64,000 nt of DNA from Bacteroidales bacterium. GTDB lineage: Bacteria; Bacteroidota; Bacteroidia; Bacteroidales; VadinHA17. The stretch is from contig JAOZPG010000001.1 of the NCBI GenBank assembly GCA_029932855.1, forward strand, positions 147,404 through 211,403. Reading direction: 5' to 3'. Numbering within the stretch: position 1 is the stretch's first letter; every line of letters starts with the position of its first letter. Of this stretch, positions 9,444 to 18,813 are shown in pieces. A program made the position numbers and the translations under genes. A model generated the notes under the pieces. The model worked only from the letters and a program-made list of their open reading frames with translations. It searched no databases and had not been told where the DNA came from.

Positions 9444-10097
9444 ATGTCACAGTTGCGTAGATTTACGGTTGGAGAGGAAATTTCGAATTCAATATCACAT
9501 GGAATAGCCTTCTTTCTTAGTATTGCCGGACTAATTATATTATTAGTAATGGGGCACAAGAACGGAACAACATGGAATATGGTGGCTTATTCCATATATG
9601 GTTCAACTATGATATTGTTGTTCCTTTCATCAACCATTAATCATTCTTTGCGCTTTGGTGCCAGGGCAAAAGATATATTTCATAATATAGACCAGGTAGC
9701 CATTTACCTTTTTATAGCCGGGACTTATACAGCAATAGCGCTTACTTCTCTAAGAGGACACGGTGGCTGGGTCATATTCGGGGTAGAGTGGGGATTGGCA
9801 ATAGCCGGACTTGTGGTTAAATTTATTATCCCGAATAAGTTCGAACAGGGAGTAAACCTGTTTTATATAGCATCATTTGTAATAATGGGCTGGCTGCTTA
9901 TGTTCTATATCAGACCAATTATTGATGAAATGTCAATAACAGCACTTGTCCTGCTACTATCAGGAGGTGCCTGTTATACCCTGGGTATTATTTTCTACAG
10001 GGTAAAAAAACTCCCATATTCGCATCTCCTCTGGCATCTTTTTGTTGTGGGAGGCAGTTTCCTGCATTGGTGGGCAGTATTTAAATATACTCTTTGA
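9444..10097 (+). CDS. Hemolysin III / PAQR family membrane protein
   Basis: A 217-residue protein with seven predicted membrane segments. Family signatures: SISHGIAFF at the start, HSLRFGARAKDIFHNIDQVAIYLFIAGTYT in the middle (family Ser/His and Asp) and HLLWHLFVVGGSFLHW at the end, giving the conserved histidines of the HlyIII/adiponectin-receptor metal site. Most bacterial members have no proven hemolytic role and may be membrane hydrolases. The ATG at 9444 starts directly before the conserved region. The esterase gene follows after 30 nt on the same strand. Confidence 0.9.
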   Translation: MSQLRRFTVGEEISNSISHGIAFFLSIAGLIILLVMGHKNGTTWNMVAYSIYGSTMILLFLSSTINHSLRFGARAKDIFHNIDQVAIYLFIAGTYTAIALTSLRGHGGWVIFGVEWGLAIAGLVVKFIIPNKFEQGVNLFYIASFVIMGWLLMFYIRPIIDEMSITALVLLLSGGACYTLGIIFYRVKKLPYSHLLWHLFVVGGSFLHWWAVFKYTL

Positions 10098-10127
10098 TAC
10101 CTCAGGGGTTTTTATAAATTTTGTAGA

Positions 10128-11213
10128 ATGAAAAAATTTAAAATATTTCTTCCACTCTTATTCCTGTTATTAATTTCATGCAGTAACGAAAATAGTTTTA
10201 TTGCATATGATAATGAAAATATCAGCTATATGGGCAGGCTGAGTATGAAGCCGGAAGCTTATGCGGAAATATACTGGCCGGGGACCTCAATAAAGGTGAA
10301 TTTTGAGGGAACAGGGATTAAGGCTCTATTGAAAGATGAACATGGAGATAATTATTTCAATATAATAATTGATGATGACAGTATCTGTATCTTAAGACCC
10401 GATACGCTACAAAATATTTATACTCTTGCCTCAGGACTTTCACCGGGAACACATAGTGTGGAATTATTTAAGCGTAATGGATGGGAGAAGGGCAAGACCT
10501 GGTTTTATGGTTTCAGGACCACAGGGGGAACAACTATACTGCCAGCCGGCCAGGAGAAAGATCGCAGGATAGAGTTTTACGGTAATTCTATAACAGTTGG
10601 TTACTCAATAGAGGATTATTCAGGAAAAGACAGACATGACAGTACCTATACAAATAATTACCTTTCTTATGCTGCAATAACAGCCAGGCATTTTAATGCT
10701 GAATATTCATGTATTGCCAGGGGAGGAATCGGAGTTATGGTTAGCTGGTATCCCCTTATTATGCCTGAAATGTATGATCGCCTGGATCCTTTTGATGAAA
10801 ACAGCCATTGGGATTTTTCAAAATATGTTCCGCAGCTTGTTATTGTAAATCTTTTTCAGAATGATTCATGGATAGTGAACAGGGAGGATACGGATTATTT
10901 TAAGTATAGATTTAACAATGGGCCACCAGACGAGGAATATATAATAAAAGCCTATTCAGACTTTATTAGCACAATAAGAAAAAAATACCCTGAAAGTCAT
11001 ATTATTTGTATGCTTGGAAATATGGATATTACCCGTGATGACTCTCCCTGGCCTGGATATGTTAAAAAAGCAGTTACCGGGATGGATGACAGTAAGATTT
11101 ACACTCTTGTGGTTCCTTTTAAGAATACACCAGGTCATCCCCGGGTAGAAGAACAGCAAATACTGGCTGACAGTCTTATAGGATTTATAACAAGGAATAT
11201 TGAGGACTATTAA
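10128..11213 (+). CDS. SGNH-hydrolase lipoprotein, carbohydrate esterase family 2-like
   Basis: A 361-residue surface or periplasmic lipoprotein. The signal peptide ends in a lipobox LLISC (Cys18). An N-terminal jelly-roll (about 30-140) precedes an SGNH domain: the nucleophile block FYGNSITVGYS has Ser near residue 154, ARGGIG supplies the oxyanion Gly, NLFQND the Asn, and the tail NTPGHPR supplies the His. The two-domain order matches CE2 acetylxylan/acetyl esterases. It probably deacetylates plant or algal glycans. Neighbours are HlyIII and an acyl-CoA ligase, so there is no polysaccharide operon around it. Confidence 0.85.
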   Translation: MKKFKIFLPLLFLLLISCSNENSFIAYDNENISYMGRLSMKPEAYAEIYWPGTSIKVNFEGTGIKALLKDEHGDNYFNIIIDDDSICILRPDTLQNIYTLASGLSPGTHSVELFKRNGWEKGKTWFYGFRTTGGTTILPAGQEKDRRIEFYGNSITVGYSIEDYSGKDRHDSTYTNNYLSYAAITARHFNAEYSCIARGGIGVMVSWYPLIMPEMYDRLDPFDENSHWDFSKYVPQLVIVNLFQNDSWIVNREDTDYFKYRFNNGPPDEEYIIKAYSDFISTIRKKYPESHIICMLGNMDITRDDSPWPGYVKKAVTGMDDSKIYTLVVPFKNTPGHPRVEEQQILADSLIGFITRNIEDY

Positions 11214-11235
11214 TATTTAAATAAATTATATTATT

Positions 11236-13023
11236 ATGATCTCCAGAACTTTTGATCTTCTTGATCGTTATGCCAGCCATTTTATGCATGATAATGTATT
11301 AAACGGAAAAGTAAACGGGAAATGGAAAGGGTATAGCGCAAAAGAATATATTGATCTTTCACATGCTTTTGCATACGGCTTAATGGCCCTGGATATTAAA
11401 AAGGGTGATAAGATAATCAGTATTTCCAATAACCGGCCCGAGTGGAATTTTGCAGATATGGGAATGGCCATGTGCGGAATAATACATGTGCCTGTTTTCC
11501 CTTCATTAAATACAGAAGAGTATAAATTTATTATCAAGCATTCTGATGTAAAACTGCTTATCATTTCAGACAGAAGTATCTTTAATAAGATTGAAGGAAT
11601 AGTTAATAAGGAACGGACGTCTGTTATAAATGTTTATTCTTTCGACCACTTAGAGGGAGTAAAAAACTGGAAGGAGATAGTGGAACTGGGAAATAGCAGG
11701 AAGGATGAGTTCAGGGAAAAGCTGGAAGATATTAAGACGGGGATTAATGAGGAGGATTTTGCTTCTTTGATCTATACTTCAGGAACTACCGGCCGGCCAA
11801 AGGGAGTTATGCTTTCACATAAAAATATGATAAAAAATGCCTTAGCTGCGGCAGAAGTATTCGGGCTGGGGCCTGACGACAAATACCTGAGCATTCTTCC
11901 ACTGTGTCATGTTGGTGGAAGAATGGGTAATTACCAGACACAATATTCGGGAAGCAGGATTTATTATGTTGAAAATATGGGGACAATTGCCTCTGACATG
12001 AAAGAGATCAGGCCGCAGGGATTTGATACTGTGCCACGGATACTTGAAAAGATTTTCGATAATGTAATAGCTAAAGGGAATAAATTAAAAGGAATAAAAA
12101 GATCAATATTTTTCTGGGCTGTACGCCTGGGTTTACGCTATAAGCTGCCTGAAGACAGCAGTTGGTTTTACAGGAAAAAGCTGGCCATTGCCGATAAATT
12201 GATTTTTTCTAAATGGCGTGAGGCACTTGGCGGTAATATTCAGGTTGCCGGTTGTGGCGGGGCCAGCCTCCAGCCAAGGCTGGAACGTGTTTTTTGGGCC
12301 AGCGGTATACAGATAATAAACATGTATGGACTTACTGAGACATCGCCAATAATTACTATTAACAGGCGCACAAAGCCCCTGCTTAAATTAGGGACCCTTG
12401 GAGCATTAATTGACGGGGTGGAAGTTAAGATTGCTGAAGACGGAGAAATACTCTGCAAAGGACATAATGTGATGCTTGGTTATTATAAGGATGAGAAATT
12501 AACCGGTCAGGCCATTGATAAAGACGGGTGGTTTCATACAGGAGATATTGGCAACTTAACCGCTGACAACTTCCTTGAAATTACTGACAGGAAAAAAGAA
12601 ATATTTAAATTATCAAGTGGGAAATTCATAGCTCCGCAACTAATAGAGGGGAAACTTAAAGAATCTGTCTTTATTGAGCAGACAATGGTAGTTGGGGAAG
12701 GGGAAAAATTTGCAAGCGCCATTATTACGGCAAATTACGATTATCTCTCTGACTGGTGTAAGACCCAGGGATTACCGCTTAGTGGGACAGATAAAAGTAA
12801 AATATATGAGCATCCGAAAGTGAAAGACAGGTTTAACCAGGAGCTTAAGCATATAAATAAGAATCTGAATCCGCACGAGAACATTTTGCGTTTTAGCCTG
12901 GTTCCTGACAGCTGGAGTCCTGATTCCGGTGAACTTTCTCCAACCCTTAAGTTAAGAAGGAAGTTTATCCTTGATAAATATTCAAATGAAATTATGAAGA
13001 TATACAGTAAGCAGGTAATATAG
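11236..13023 (+). CDS. Long-chain fatty-acid/acyl-CoA ligase (AMP-forming)
   Basis: A 595-residue ANL-superfamily enzyme that should activate a fatty or aromatic acid through an acyl-adenylate. Motifs: the P-loop-like LIYTSGTTGRPKG (about 178-190), YGLTETSP (about 365), GWFHTGDIG (about 432) and DRKKEIFKLSSGK (about 451, with the hinge). Length and the KLSSGK hinge are those of FACL (FadD15-like) ligases. It is followed after 12 nt by a GNAT-like gene and then by a desaturase-like oxidoreductase, which suggests a common lipid or pigment pathway. The actual acid is unknown. Confidence 0.9.
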   Translation: MISRTFDLLDRYASHFMHDNVLNGKVNGKWKGYSAKEYIDLSHAFAYGLMALDIKKGDKIISISNNRPEWNFADMGMAMCGIIHVPVFPSLNTEEYKFIIKHSDVKLLIISDRSIFNKIEGIVNKERTSVINVYSFDHLEGVKNWKEIVELGNSRKDEFREKLEDIKTGINEEDFASLIYTSGTTGRPKGVMLSHKNMIKNALAAAEVFGLGPDDKYLSILPLCHVGGRMGNYQTQYSGSRIYYVENMGTIASDMKEIRPQGFDTVPRILEKIFDNVIAKGNKLKGIKRSIFFWAVRLGLRYKLPEDSSWFYRKKLAIADKLIFSKWREALGGNIQVAGCGGASLQPRLERVFWASGIQIINMYGLTETSPIITINRRTKPLLKLGTLGALIDGVEVKIAEDGEILCKGHNVMLGYYKDEKLTGQAIDKDGWFHTGDIGNLTADNFLEITDRKKEIFKLSSGKFIAPQLIEGKLKESVFIEQTMVVGEGEKFASAIITANYDYLSDWCKTQGLPLSGTDKSKIYEHPKVKDRFNQELKHINKNLNPHENILRFSLVPDSWSPDSGELSPTLKLRRKFILDKYSNEIMKIYSKQVI

Positions 13024-13035
13024 TAGTTATAAGGG

Positions 13036-14202
13036 ATGGAAATAGTAATTGTAAATAATAAAAAGACAAGGGGCGATTTTATTAAAGTGCCTAAAATATT
13101 ATACAGGAACGATCCGGTATGGGTTTGTCCTCTTGATAAAGATATTAATGCAATTTTCGATCCAGGACAGAATGTATATTTTAAACATGGAGAAGCAAAC
13201 AGGTGGATACTCACAGATGATCACGGAAGGCTTATTGGCAGGATAGCTGCTTTTATTGATTTTAATACCTCGGCTGTGGAAGATCAGCCTACCGGGGGGC
13301 TAGGTTTTTTTGAATGTATTGAAGACCAGCAGGCGGCTGATATCCTGTTCGATACAGCAAGAACATGGCTTAAAGACAAGGGGATGGAAGCAATGGACGG
13401 GCCCATAAATTTTGGTGAAAGAGACAGTTATTGGGGCCTCCTGGTAAAGGGTTTTACACATCCCTCGTATGAGGTTGCCTATAATCCACCCTATTATCAG
13501 CAGCTGTTTGAGAACTATGGATTTAAAACATATTTTAAACAGGAAGGCTTTCACCTGGATGTAACTAAAGAGCTGCCTGAGCGTTTTATGAAGATTGCCG
13601 AATGGATATTAAAGAAGCCTGAGTATCAGTTCAGGCATTTTAAATGGACAGAAAAAGAGAAATTTTTAGCTGATTTTGTAATAGTTTTTAATGAAGCATG
13701 GAAATCATTTAAACTGAATTTCGAGCCACTTACAAAAGAATATATCATGGAAGTGCTGAAAAAGGCAAAGGCTATTATTGAAGAGGAGTTTATTTGGATC
13801 GCATACAGGCAAGATCAGCCAATTGCTATTTATTTAATGTACCCTGATATTAATCAGATACTGAAATACTTAGACGGACGATTAAGCTTATGGAATAAGA
13901 TCAGGTTTCTGTATTTGAAAAGAAAAAATACGATTAACAGGGCACGGGGAGTATTGATGGGGGTAATTCCAAAATACCAGGGACTTGGAATTGAATCGGC
14001 TTTTATATATCAGTTGGTTCAGGTGTTTAAAAGAAAAAGTCATTACCGTGAGATAGAATTTTCATGGGTGGGTGATTTTAATCCTAAGATGAGAAAGATA
14101 TTTGTGTCTGTAGGAAGCAAATCGGCTAAACATTATATTACCTACAGGTATTTGTTTGACAGGGATAAGGAGTTTAAAAGATATCCTGTAGATAAAGCTT
14201 AA
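13036..14202 (+). CDS. GNAT-like acyltransferase family protein
   Basis: A 388-residue cytosolic protein, conserved in kind among environmental bacteria. The N-terminal part (WILTDDHGRLIGRIAAFIDFN) and the C-terminal part (ARGVLMGVIPKYQGLGIESAF) resemble beta-4/alpha-3 of GNAT acyltransferases; the second carries the Q/R-x-x-G-x-G/A type acetyl-CoA loop. The middle GPINFGERDSYWGLLV is typical of a duplicated-GNAT family often labelled hypothetical. An aagggATGG context supports the start. It lies 12 nt after the acyl-CoA ligase, which could provide its acyl donor; this link is inference. Confidence 0.65.
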   Translation: MEIVIVNNKKTRGDFIKVPKILYRNDPVWVCPLDKDINAIFDPGQNVYFKHGEANRWILTDDHGRLIGRIAAFIDFNTSAVEDQPTGGLGFFECIEDQQAADILFDTARTWLKDKGMEAMDGPINFGERDSYWGLLVKGFTHPSYEVAYNPPYYQQLFENYGFKTYFKQEGFHLDVTKELPERFMKIAEWILKKPEYQFRHFKWTEKEKFLADFVIVFNEAWKSFKLNFEPLTKEYIMEVLKKAKAIIEEEFIWIAYRQDQPIAIYLMYPDINQILKYLDGRLSLWNKIRFLYLKRKNTINRARGVLMGVIPKYQGLGIESAFIYQLVQVFKRKSHYREIEFSWVGDFNPKMRKIFVSVGSKSAKHYITYRYLFDRDKEFKRYPVDKA

Positions 14203-14234
14203 GATAAAGATTCATTTTTTTAGTTTAATTAAAT

Positions 14235-15686
14235 ATGGACAGGATGAATTATGAAGTAATTGTTATTGGGGCCGGGCTCGGCGGACTTACTGCAGGTGCA
14301 AAGCTGGCAAAAGAAGGTAAAAAAGTGCTCTTGCTTGAACAACATGACCAGCCAGGAGGATGTGCCACAACTTTCAAACGGAAAGAGTTTACCATGGAGG
14401 TGGGCCTGCACGAGATGGATGGACTGCATGCCACGGACATGAAGACCAGGATCTTTCGAGACCTGGGAGTGATGGATGCAGTTAAGTTTCTTAAAGTGCC
14501 AGAGTTTTACCGTTTTGTAAATCCGCATTTTGATATAACAATTTCTCATGATCCGGAAGATGTTCAGGAAAGACTTATTAAGCTATTCCCGGGGGAGAAA
14601 GAAGGAATACAGGCATATTTCCACAGACTGATGAATATCAGAAAAATTATGAAGCAGGAGGCTGGTCAACCTGAAAGGACGATAGGAGAGTATATGGATT
14701 CTATAATTGGGGATGATAATCTAAAGCTTATTCTGCTTGGGAACCTTGGCTATTTTCATGATGACCCATATAGCCTTTCTCTAAATTATTATTCCATGGC
14801 ACAATCAAGCTATTACCAGGGAGGGGGAAATTTTATTAAAGGTGGCTCTCAGGTTTTATCAGATTACCTTATGAAGCTAATTACTGATAATGGAGGTACA
14901 GTATTGCTTAAGCATCTTGTTGAAGAAATAATTATTGAGAATGAAACTGCTGTTGGGGTTCGTTACAGATCAACCAACAAGGAAGATGAAAAACCAAAAC
15001 ATGCAAGAGCAGATATAATAATTGCCAATGCTTCAATTCCCCAGCTTGCCAACCGGCTTTTGCCTGAGGCTTATGGCAAGAAGATCATTACTGAAATGGA
15101 AGGGCTGGAACCGGGGGCTTCATTGCTTACTGTATATTTTGGCTTTAATAAGAAACTCAGGGATATAGCTAATAAGCATTATTCAACATTTATATATGAT
15201 GAGTCTGTAAAAAAACTTGCGGATATTTATTCCAATAATCATGCAGACTTTAATAAGCGTAGTTTCACCTTTGTCGATTATTCACAGGTAGATTCAAACC
15301 TTGCTCCTGAAAATAAAGCAGTTGGATCGGTATGTTGTATTGACTATACAGCAGACTGGGATTCTTTAGACAGGGATAGTTATAAGAAAAGAAAAGAAGA
15401 TGCCGCTCAGTATTTTATTGACCGGCTTGATAAGTTGCTTCCTGGTTTTCGTGAGGCTGTAGAGTATTACGAGGTAGGAACAGCAAGCTCTGTTGAGGAT
15501 TATACTCTTAATCCGCAAGGTGCAGTATATGGATTTGCCCAAACTCCACTGAGGGTGAAAACCCGGATTCAGAGCCCGGTCGGCAAACTGTATTTTGCAT
15601 CTGCATGGACAAATACAGGAGGTGGCTTTTCAGGAGCTATTTACAGCGGGTATTTATGTGCTATGGATGTTATGCGAAACAGCTAA
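14235..15686 (+). CDS. FAD-dependent oxidoreductase, phytoene desaturase / retinol saturase-like
   Basis: A 483-residue flavoprotein. The dinucleotide motif VIVIGAGLGGLTAGAKLAKEG starts at about residue 6, followed by LLEQHDQPGGCATTF, the second FAD signature of the CrtI/amine-oxidase fold. The C-terminal SPVGKLYFASAWTNTGGGFSGAI closes the FAD site. Family members desaturate, isomerise or saturate polyenes (CrtI, CrtISO, RetSat). No phytoene synthase is in the window, so carotenoid synthesis cannot be claimed. It forms a plus-strand group with the ligase and GNAT genes and converges on a second member of the same superfamily. Confidence 0.85.
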   Translation: MDRMNYEVIVIGAGLGGLTAGAKLAKEGKKVLLLEQHDQPGGCATTFKRKEFTMEVGLHEMDGLHATDMKTRIFRDLGVMDAVKFLKVPEFYRFVNPHFDITISHDPEDVQERLIKLFPGEKEGIQAYFHRLMNIRKIMKQEAGQPERTIGEYMDSIIGDDNLKLILLGNLGYFHDDPYSLSLNYYSMAQSSYYQGGGNFIKGGSQVLSDYLMKLITDNGGTVLLKHLVEEIIIENETAVGVRYRSTNKEDEKPKHARADIIIANASIPQLANRLLPEAYGKKIITEMEGLEPGASLLTVYFGFNKKLRDIANKHYSTFIYDESVKKLADIYSNNHADFNKRSFTFVDYSQVDSNLAPENKAVGSVCCIDYTADWDSLDRDSYKKRKEDAAQYFIDRLDKLLPGFREAVEYYEVGTASSVEDYTLNPQGAVYGFAQTPLRVKTRIQSPVGKLYFASAWTNTGGGFSGAIYSGYLCAMDVMRNS

Positions 15687-15719
15687 TAAAGGCCTGAAAA
15701 TCACATATCTGTCATTTTA

Positions 15720-17306
15720 TTATTTTCTTGGATTAAAAAGGGAATTGCCATCGTTGAATTTCCTGTCGAGAAGCATATCCACCATCTGAACGCCATTCAT
15801 CATGCCCCCGTATAATCCATGGGCAAATTTTGGCTGATAAAGATTTTTGACCGGAGTTTTAAATGGAAGGCGCTTAGGCCCGAACTGACTTACCACGGAT
15901 GCCATATCATAGATGCTTCCTGTTGGAGACCCGGAGTATCTTGAAAATGTAGCCGGGGTGGCAATATCCTTAACAACAATATGCTTGCTTAAGCCCGGAA
16001 TAAAATATTCTTCGGCAATAGCTATGAAAAAATCTCCCCATTTTTCTTTTTCTGCTTTATATTTTTCCCTGTCGTTCTTTCGCCATTCATTCCAGTTGCC
16101 CATTCCAAAGGGTGTACATCGTATGGTAATTGTATTTTTCGAACCTGTTGTAAGCGATGGACATATAATAGCAGCATGAAAACAATCCTCTGAAAAAGCA
16201 TTGTTCCCTGCCATAAATGCATCAAAAAGCTTTTCAGCGGTTCCGAGCCCGGTTGACACCACATTATAAGGGTAGTCAAGATCCATCCCTGCCAGGTCTA
16301 TTTTATCATCCAGTCCCAGGGCAATGTTTATTGATGAGGTTGACATAATGGTATTATCCAGTCGCTTTACATATTCCCCGGGCAGATTATCCTCTCCTAC
16401 CAGTTGCCTCATTGCTACCATAGTATCGATAGTCGTTATTATTGTATCTGCTTCTATTATTTTATCTTCGCCCCTGATTTTTATCCCCTTTGCCTCTCCA
16501 TTATCAACTATGATCTTTTCAACCTCTGCTTTAAGCCGCAGCTCACCACCTCTTTCCTGGAATAGTTTAGTCATGTTTGCAGGAAACTCATCAAAATAGC
16601 CGTATGGCCTGAAAGTCCTTGTCATAGAAGAAAGCATGGCTCCGGTAGCATAGATTGAAGAAGCCCTGCCGGAGGGGACACCAGAGAAGGAGGTAAATGT
16701 TTCAAGCACTTCCCTTAATTTAGGGTTTGTAATTTCAAACTTATCAAGTAAAGCTGAATATGTGCGATTAAGATTTGCCAGTACTTTGGGTGCCTTAAAT
16801 GGTGTAACAAGGGTATCTTTCAGTGTAGGAATGACTTTCAGCTTTCGCACCTGTGAAAACATGGAGATGGAATAATCCATTAATTTTTCAATCTTTCCGG
16901 CATCTTCCGGAAAATTATTTTTTAGATAATTTTTAAAATTTTCAGGACCGGAAGGAATTTTATATTCATCGACCCTGTCTCCGTTTACAACGATTCGCCG
17001 CATAAAATCCTTTTCATATCTCTTTAGTTTTAATTCCACACCGAGATATTCCATTATGTTAATAATATCGGGGAAAAGCTGTGTTGTCTCAAATATATAA
17101 TCACCTTTTCTGAAGGAAGTGCTATAACCCCCTGTATAACTGTTTTTCTCGACGATAAGTGTTTTTTTACCCTCAGTGTTTTTTTGCCACAAAAGCCCGG
17201 TGGCCAGGCCGCTGATACCGCCACCAATTATTATCAGATCGTAATGATCAGATAATGAATAATTTGATTGGATGTCTTCTTTTGCCAGTTTAGTTTTGTT
17301 TGCCAT
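15720..17306 (-). CDS. FAD-dependent oxidoreductase, phytoene desaturase-like (second copy)
   Basis: A 528-residue flavoprotein with LIIIGGGISGLATGLLWQ near residue 25 and VEKNSYTGGYSTSF behind it, the CrtI-type FAD signatures. The tail NLYQPKFAHGLYGGMMNGVQMVD replaces the usual GGG..GA closing motif with a variant. It diverges clearly from the neighbouring copy in length and sequence, so the two are not a recent duplication. The start ATG at 17306 leaves about 20 residues before the fold. It lies 36 nt downstream of the BaiN-type gene on the same strand. Substrate unknown. Confidence 0.82.
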   Translation of the reverse strand: MANKTKLAKEDIQSNYSLSDHYDLIIIGGGISGLATGLLWQKNTEGKKTLIVEKNSYTGGYSTSFRKGDYIFETTQLFPDIINIMEYLGVELKLKRYEKDFMRRIVVNGDRVDEYKIPSGPENFKNYLKNNFPEDAGKIEKLMDYSISMFSQVRKLKVIPTLKDTLVTPFKAPKVLANLNRTYSALLDKFEITNPKLREVLETFTSFSGVPSGRASSIYATGAMLSSMTRTFRPYGYFDEFPANMTKLFQERGGELRLKAEVEKIIVDNGEAKGIKIRGEDKIIEADTIITTIDTMVAMRQLVGEDNLPGEYVKRLDNTIMSTSSINIALGLDDKIDLAGMDLDYPYNVVSTGLGTAEKLFDAFMAGNNAFSEDCFHAAIICPSLTTGSKNTITIRCTPFGMGNWNEWRKNDREKYKAEKEKWGDFFIAIAEEYFIPGLSKHIVVKDIATPATFSRYSGSPTGSIYDMASVVSQFGPKRLPFKTPVKNLYQPKFAHGLYGGMMNGVQMVDMLLDRKFNDGNSLFNPRK

Positions 17307-17342
17307 TGGGTGTTATATTTTATGATTAAGAAAGGAATATTT

Positions 17343-18581
17343 TTAGTTTGTGATTGAGTTGCCGGCCATCCAGCCTGTGGAATAGGCGATTTGCAGGTTA
17401 TATCCGCCTGTTTTTGCATCAAGGTCTAATATCTCACCGGCAAAATATAGGCCATTAACAAGTTTAGATTCCATGGTTTTGGGGGTTATTTCTTTTGTTG
17501 ATATACCACCAGCAGTAATAATGGCTTCTTTAAAGGAACGATAGCCGTTAATTGTGAAAGGAAGGTTTTTAAGAAGATATAGTATTTTCTGTCTCTCTTT
17601 TGATGATACCTGGTGGCATTCTTTTTCCGGATCAATTCCAAGAAGATCTATAAAAACCGGGATCATGGTTTTTGGCAGCCAGTAAGAAAAAATATTGCCT
17701 GCTTTTTTCTTACCGTGTTCATTCAGATCACGTTGCAGCCGCTTATCAAGCTTTTGCTCATCCAGGGCAGGCTTCAGATCGATAGTGATCTCCACCTTAT
17801 TATTCTTATTTAGCTCATCAACTACAAACCCGCTTATGGTAAGGATGATCGGTCCCGACAGGCCAAAGTGTGTAAATATCATTTCTCCGAATTCTTCACC
17901 GGCCTTTTTGCCATTTACCCATATTGTTACATTTACATTTTTCAGGCTGAGTCCCTGAAGCCTTTGTGCCTGGTTTCCGGCAGTTTCCAGGGGTACAAGT
18001 GAAGGCCTCAGTTTTACTATGGAGTGTCCCAGCTGACGGGCAAGCTCATAGCCTTCGCCGTTTGAGCCTGTTGCAGGATATGATTTTCCGCCTGTTGCCA
18101 GTATAACATTCCCTGTTTGAAAGATTTGTCCATTTGCCCGGATACCCTGAATAGCACCATCCTTAGCTATAAGTTTTTCAGCACGCTGTCCGCAACGTAT
18201 TTCTACCTTTAGTTCTTTGGTCCATCTCAATAAGGCTTTTAACACGCTGGCAGCATTATTGTTTGTGGGAAAGTACCTGCCACCTCGTTCCAGGCTTATT
18301 TCTGTCCCGTATTTTGTTAACAGATCAATAATTTCTTTTGAAAAAAATTGCGAGAAGGAATTTCGAAGAAAGCGGCCATCCGGTTTTACCTGGGATATAA
18401 AATCATCTATTGTTGCGTTGTTGGTAATGTTGCAACGCCCTTTACCCGTTATTAATAATTTGCGGCCTTCAGTCTTCATTTTTTCTAAAATCAGCACTTT
18501 ATAACCACGCTCTGCAGCCCTGCCGGCTGCCAGTAAACCTGCCGGGCCTGCGCCAATAATTATTAGATCATAGTTCCTCAT
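17343..18581 (-). CDS. BaiN/HI0933-family flavoprotein
   Basis: A 412-residue FAD-dependent oxidoreductase. LIIIGAGPAGLLAAGRAAERG lies at the N terminus, then GRKLLITGKGRCNITNN, the hallmark of the HI0933/BaiN family, and the C-terminal GGISTKEI...FAGEILDLDAKTGGYNLQIAYSTG closing block. The family includes BaiN, but most members have no proven substrate. The frame runs 12 codons further up (to 18617), but the ATG at 18581 sits right before the Rossmann strand and is preferred. Confidence 0.88.
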   Translation of the reverse strand: MRNYDLIIIGAGPAGLLAAGRAAERGYKVLILEKMKTEGRKLLITGKGRCNITNNATIDDFISQVKPDGRFLRNSFSQFFSKEIIDLLTKYGTEISLERGGRYFPTNNNAASVLKALLRWTKELKVEIRCGQRAEKLIAKDGAIQGIRANGQIFQTGNVILATGGKSYPATGSNGEGYELARQLGHSIVKLRPSLVPLETAGNQAQRLQGLSLKNVNVTIWVNGKKAGEEFGEMIFTHFGLSGPIILTISGFVVDELNKNNKVEITIDLKPALDEQKLDKRLQRDLNEHGKKKAGNIFSYWLPKTMIPVFIDLLGIDPEKECHQVSSKERQKILYLLKNLPFTINGYRSFKEAIITAGGISTKEITPKTMESKLVNGLYFAGEILDLDAKTGGYNLQIAYSTGWMAGNSITN

Positions 18582-18669
18582 TTGCTGTAAAGTTACTTTT
18601 TCCCGGCTTATTCTCAATAGCTGCTTATTATTGCAGGTGGCTTAATAATCTTTTTTTCAAAGTATTATT

Positions 18670-18704
18670 AGGGTAAAAGACTTATAGTTCGGATAGTAAT
18701 TAAG
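18670..18704 (+). promoter_or_regulatory. Putative ECF-sigma promoter before the sigma/fecR/receptor operon
   Basis: Gapless element AGGGTAA-N12-TCGG-N5-AATTAAG, repeated at 22668-22702 with 23 of 35 positions identical although the surroundings differ. AGGGTAA fits a -35 and TCGG(A/T)TA a -10 of an extracytoplasmic-function sigma factor, at about 15-16 nt core spacing. It lies about 110 nt before the sigma start codon, which suggests autoregulation by the sigma factor encoded here. Confidence 0.5.
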
Positions 18705-18706
18705 GG

Positions 18707-18722
18707 AGGAATAATTATTCCT
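18707..18722. repeat. Perfect 16-bp palindrome AGGAATAATTATTCCT
   Basis: Self-complementary sequence directly downstream of the putative ECF promoter and about 90 nt before the sigma start codon. It could be an operator for a dimeric regulator or a short hairpin in the 5' leader. It contains no coding sequence and has no counterpart after the second promoter copy at 22668. Confidence 0.4.
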
Positions 18723-18813
18723 AACATGAAAATTTCATAATAAGGTATAATTTTTTAACTCGCTCTTTTACATTTATTAAATTAGCAAGCTGAAACACAT
18801 TGAATAAACAGCA

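Noticed and set aside
14235-17306. A carotenoid biosynthesis cluster
   Set aside because: Two CrtI-like flavoproteins alone do not establish it; no phytoene synthase, cyclase or ketolase is encoded in the window.
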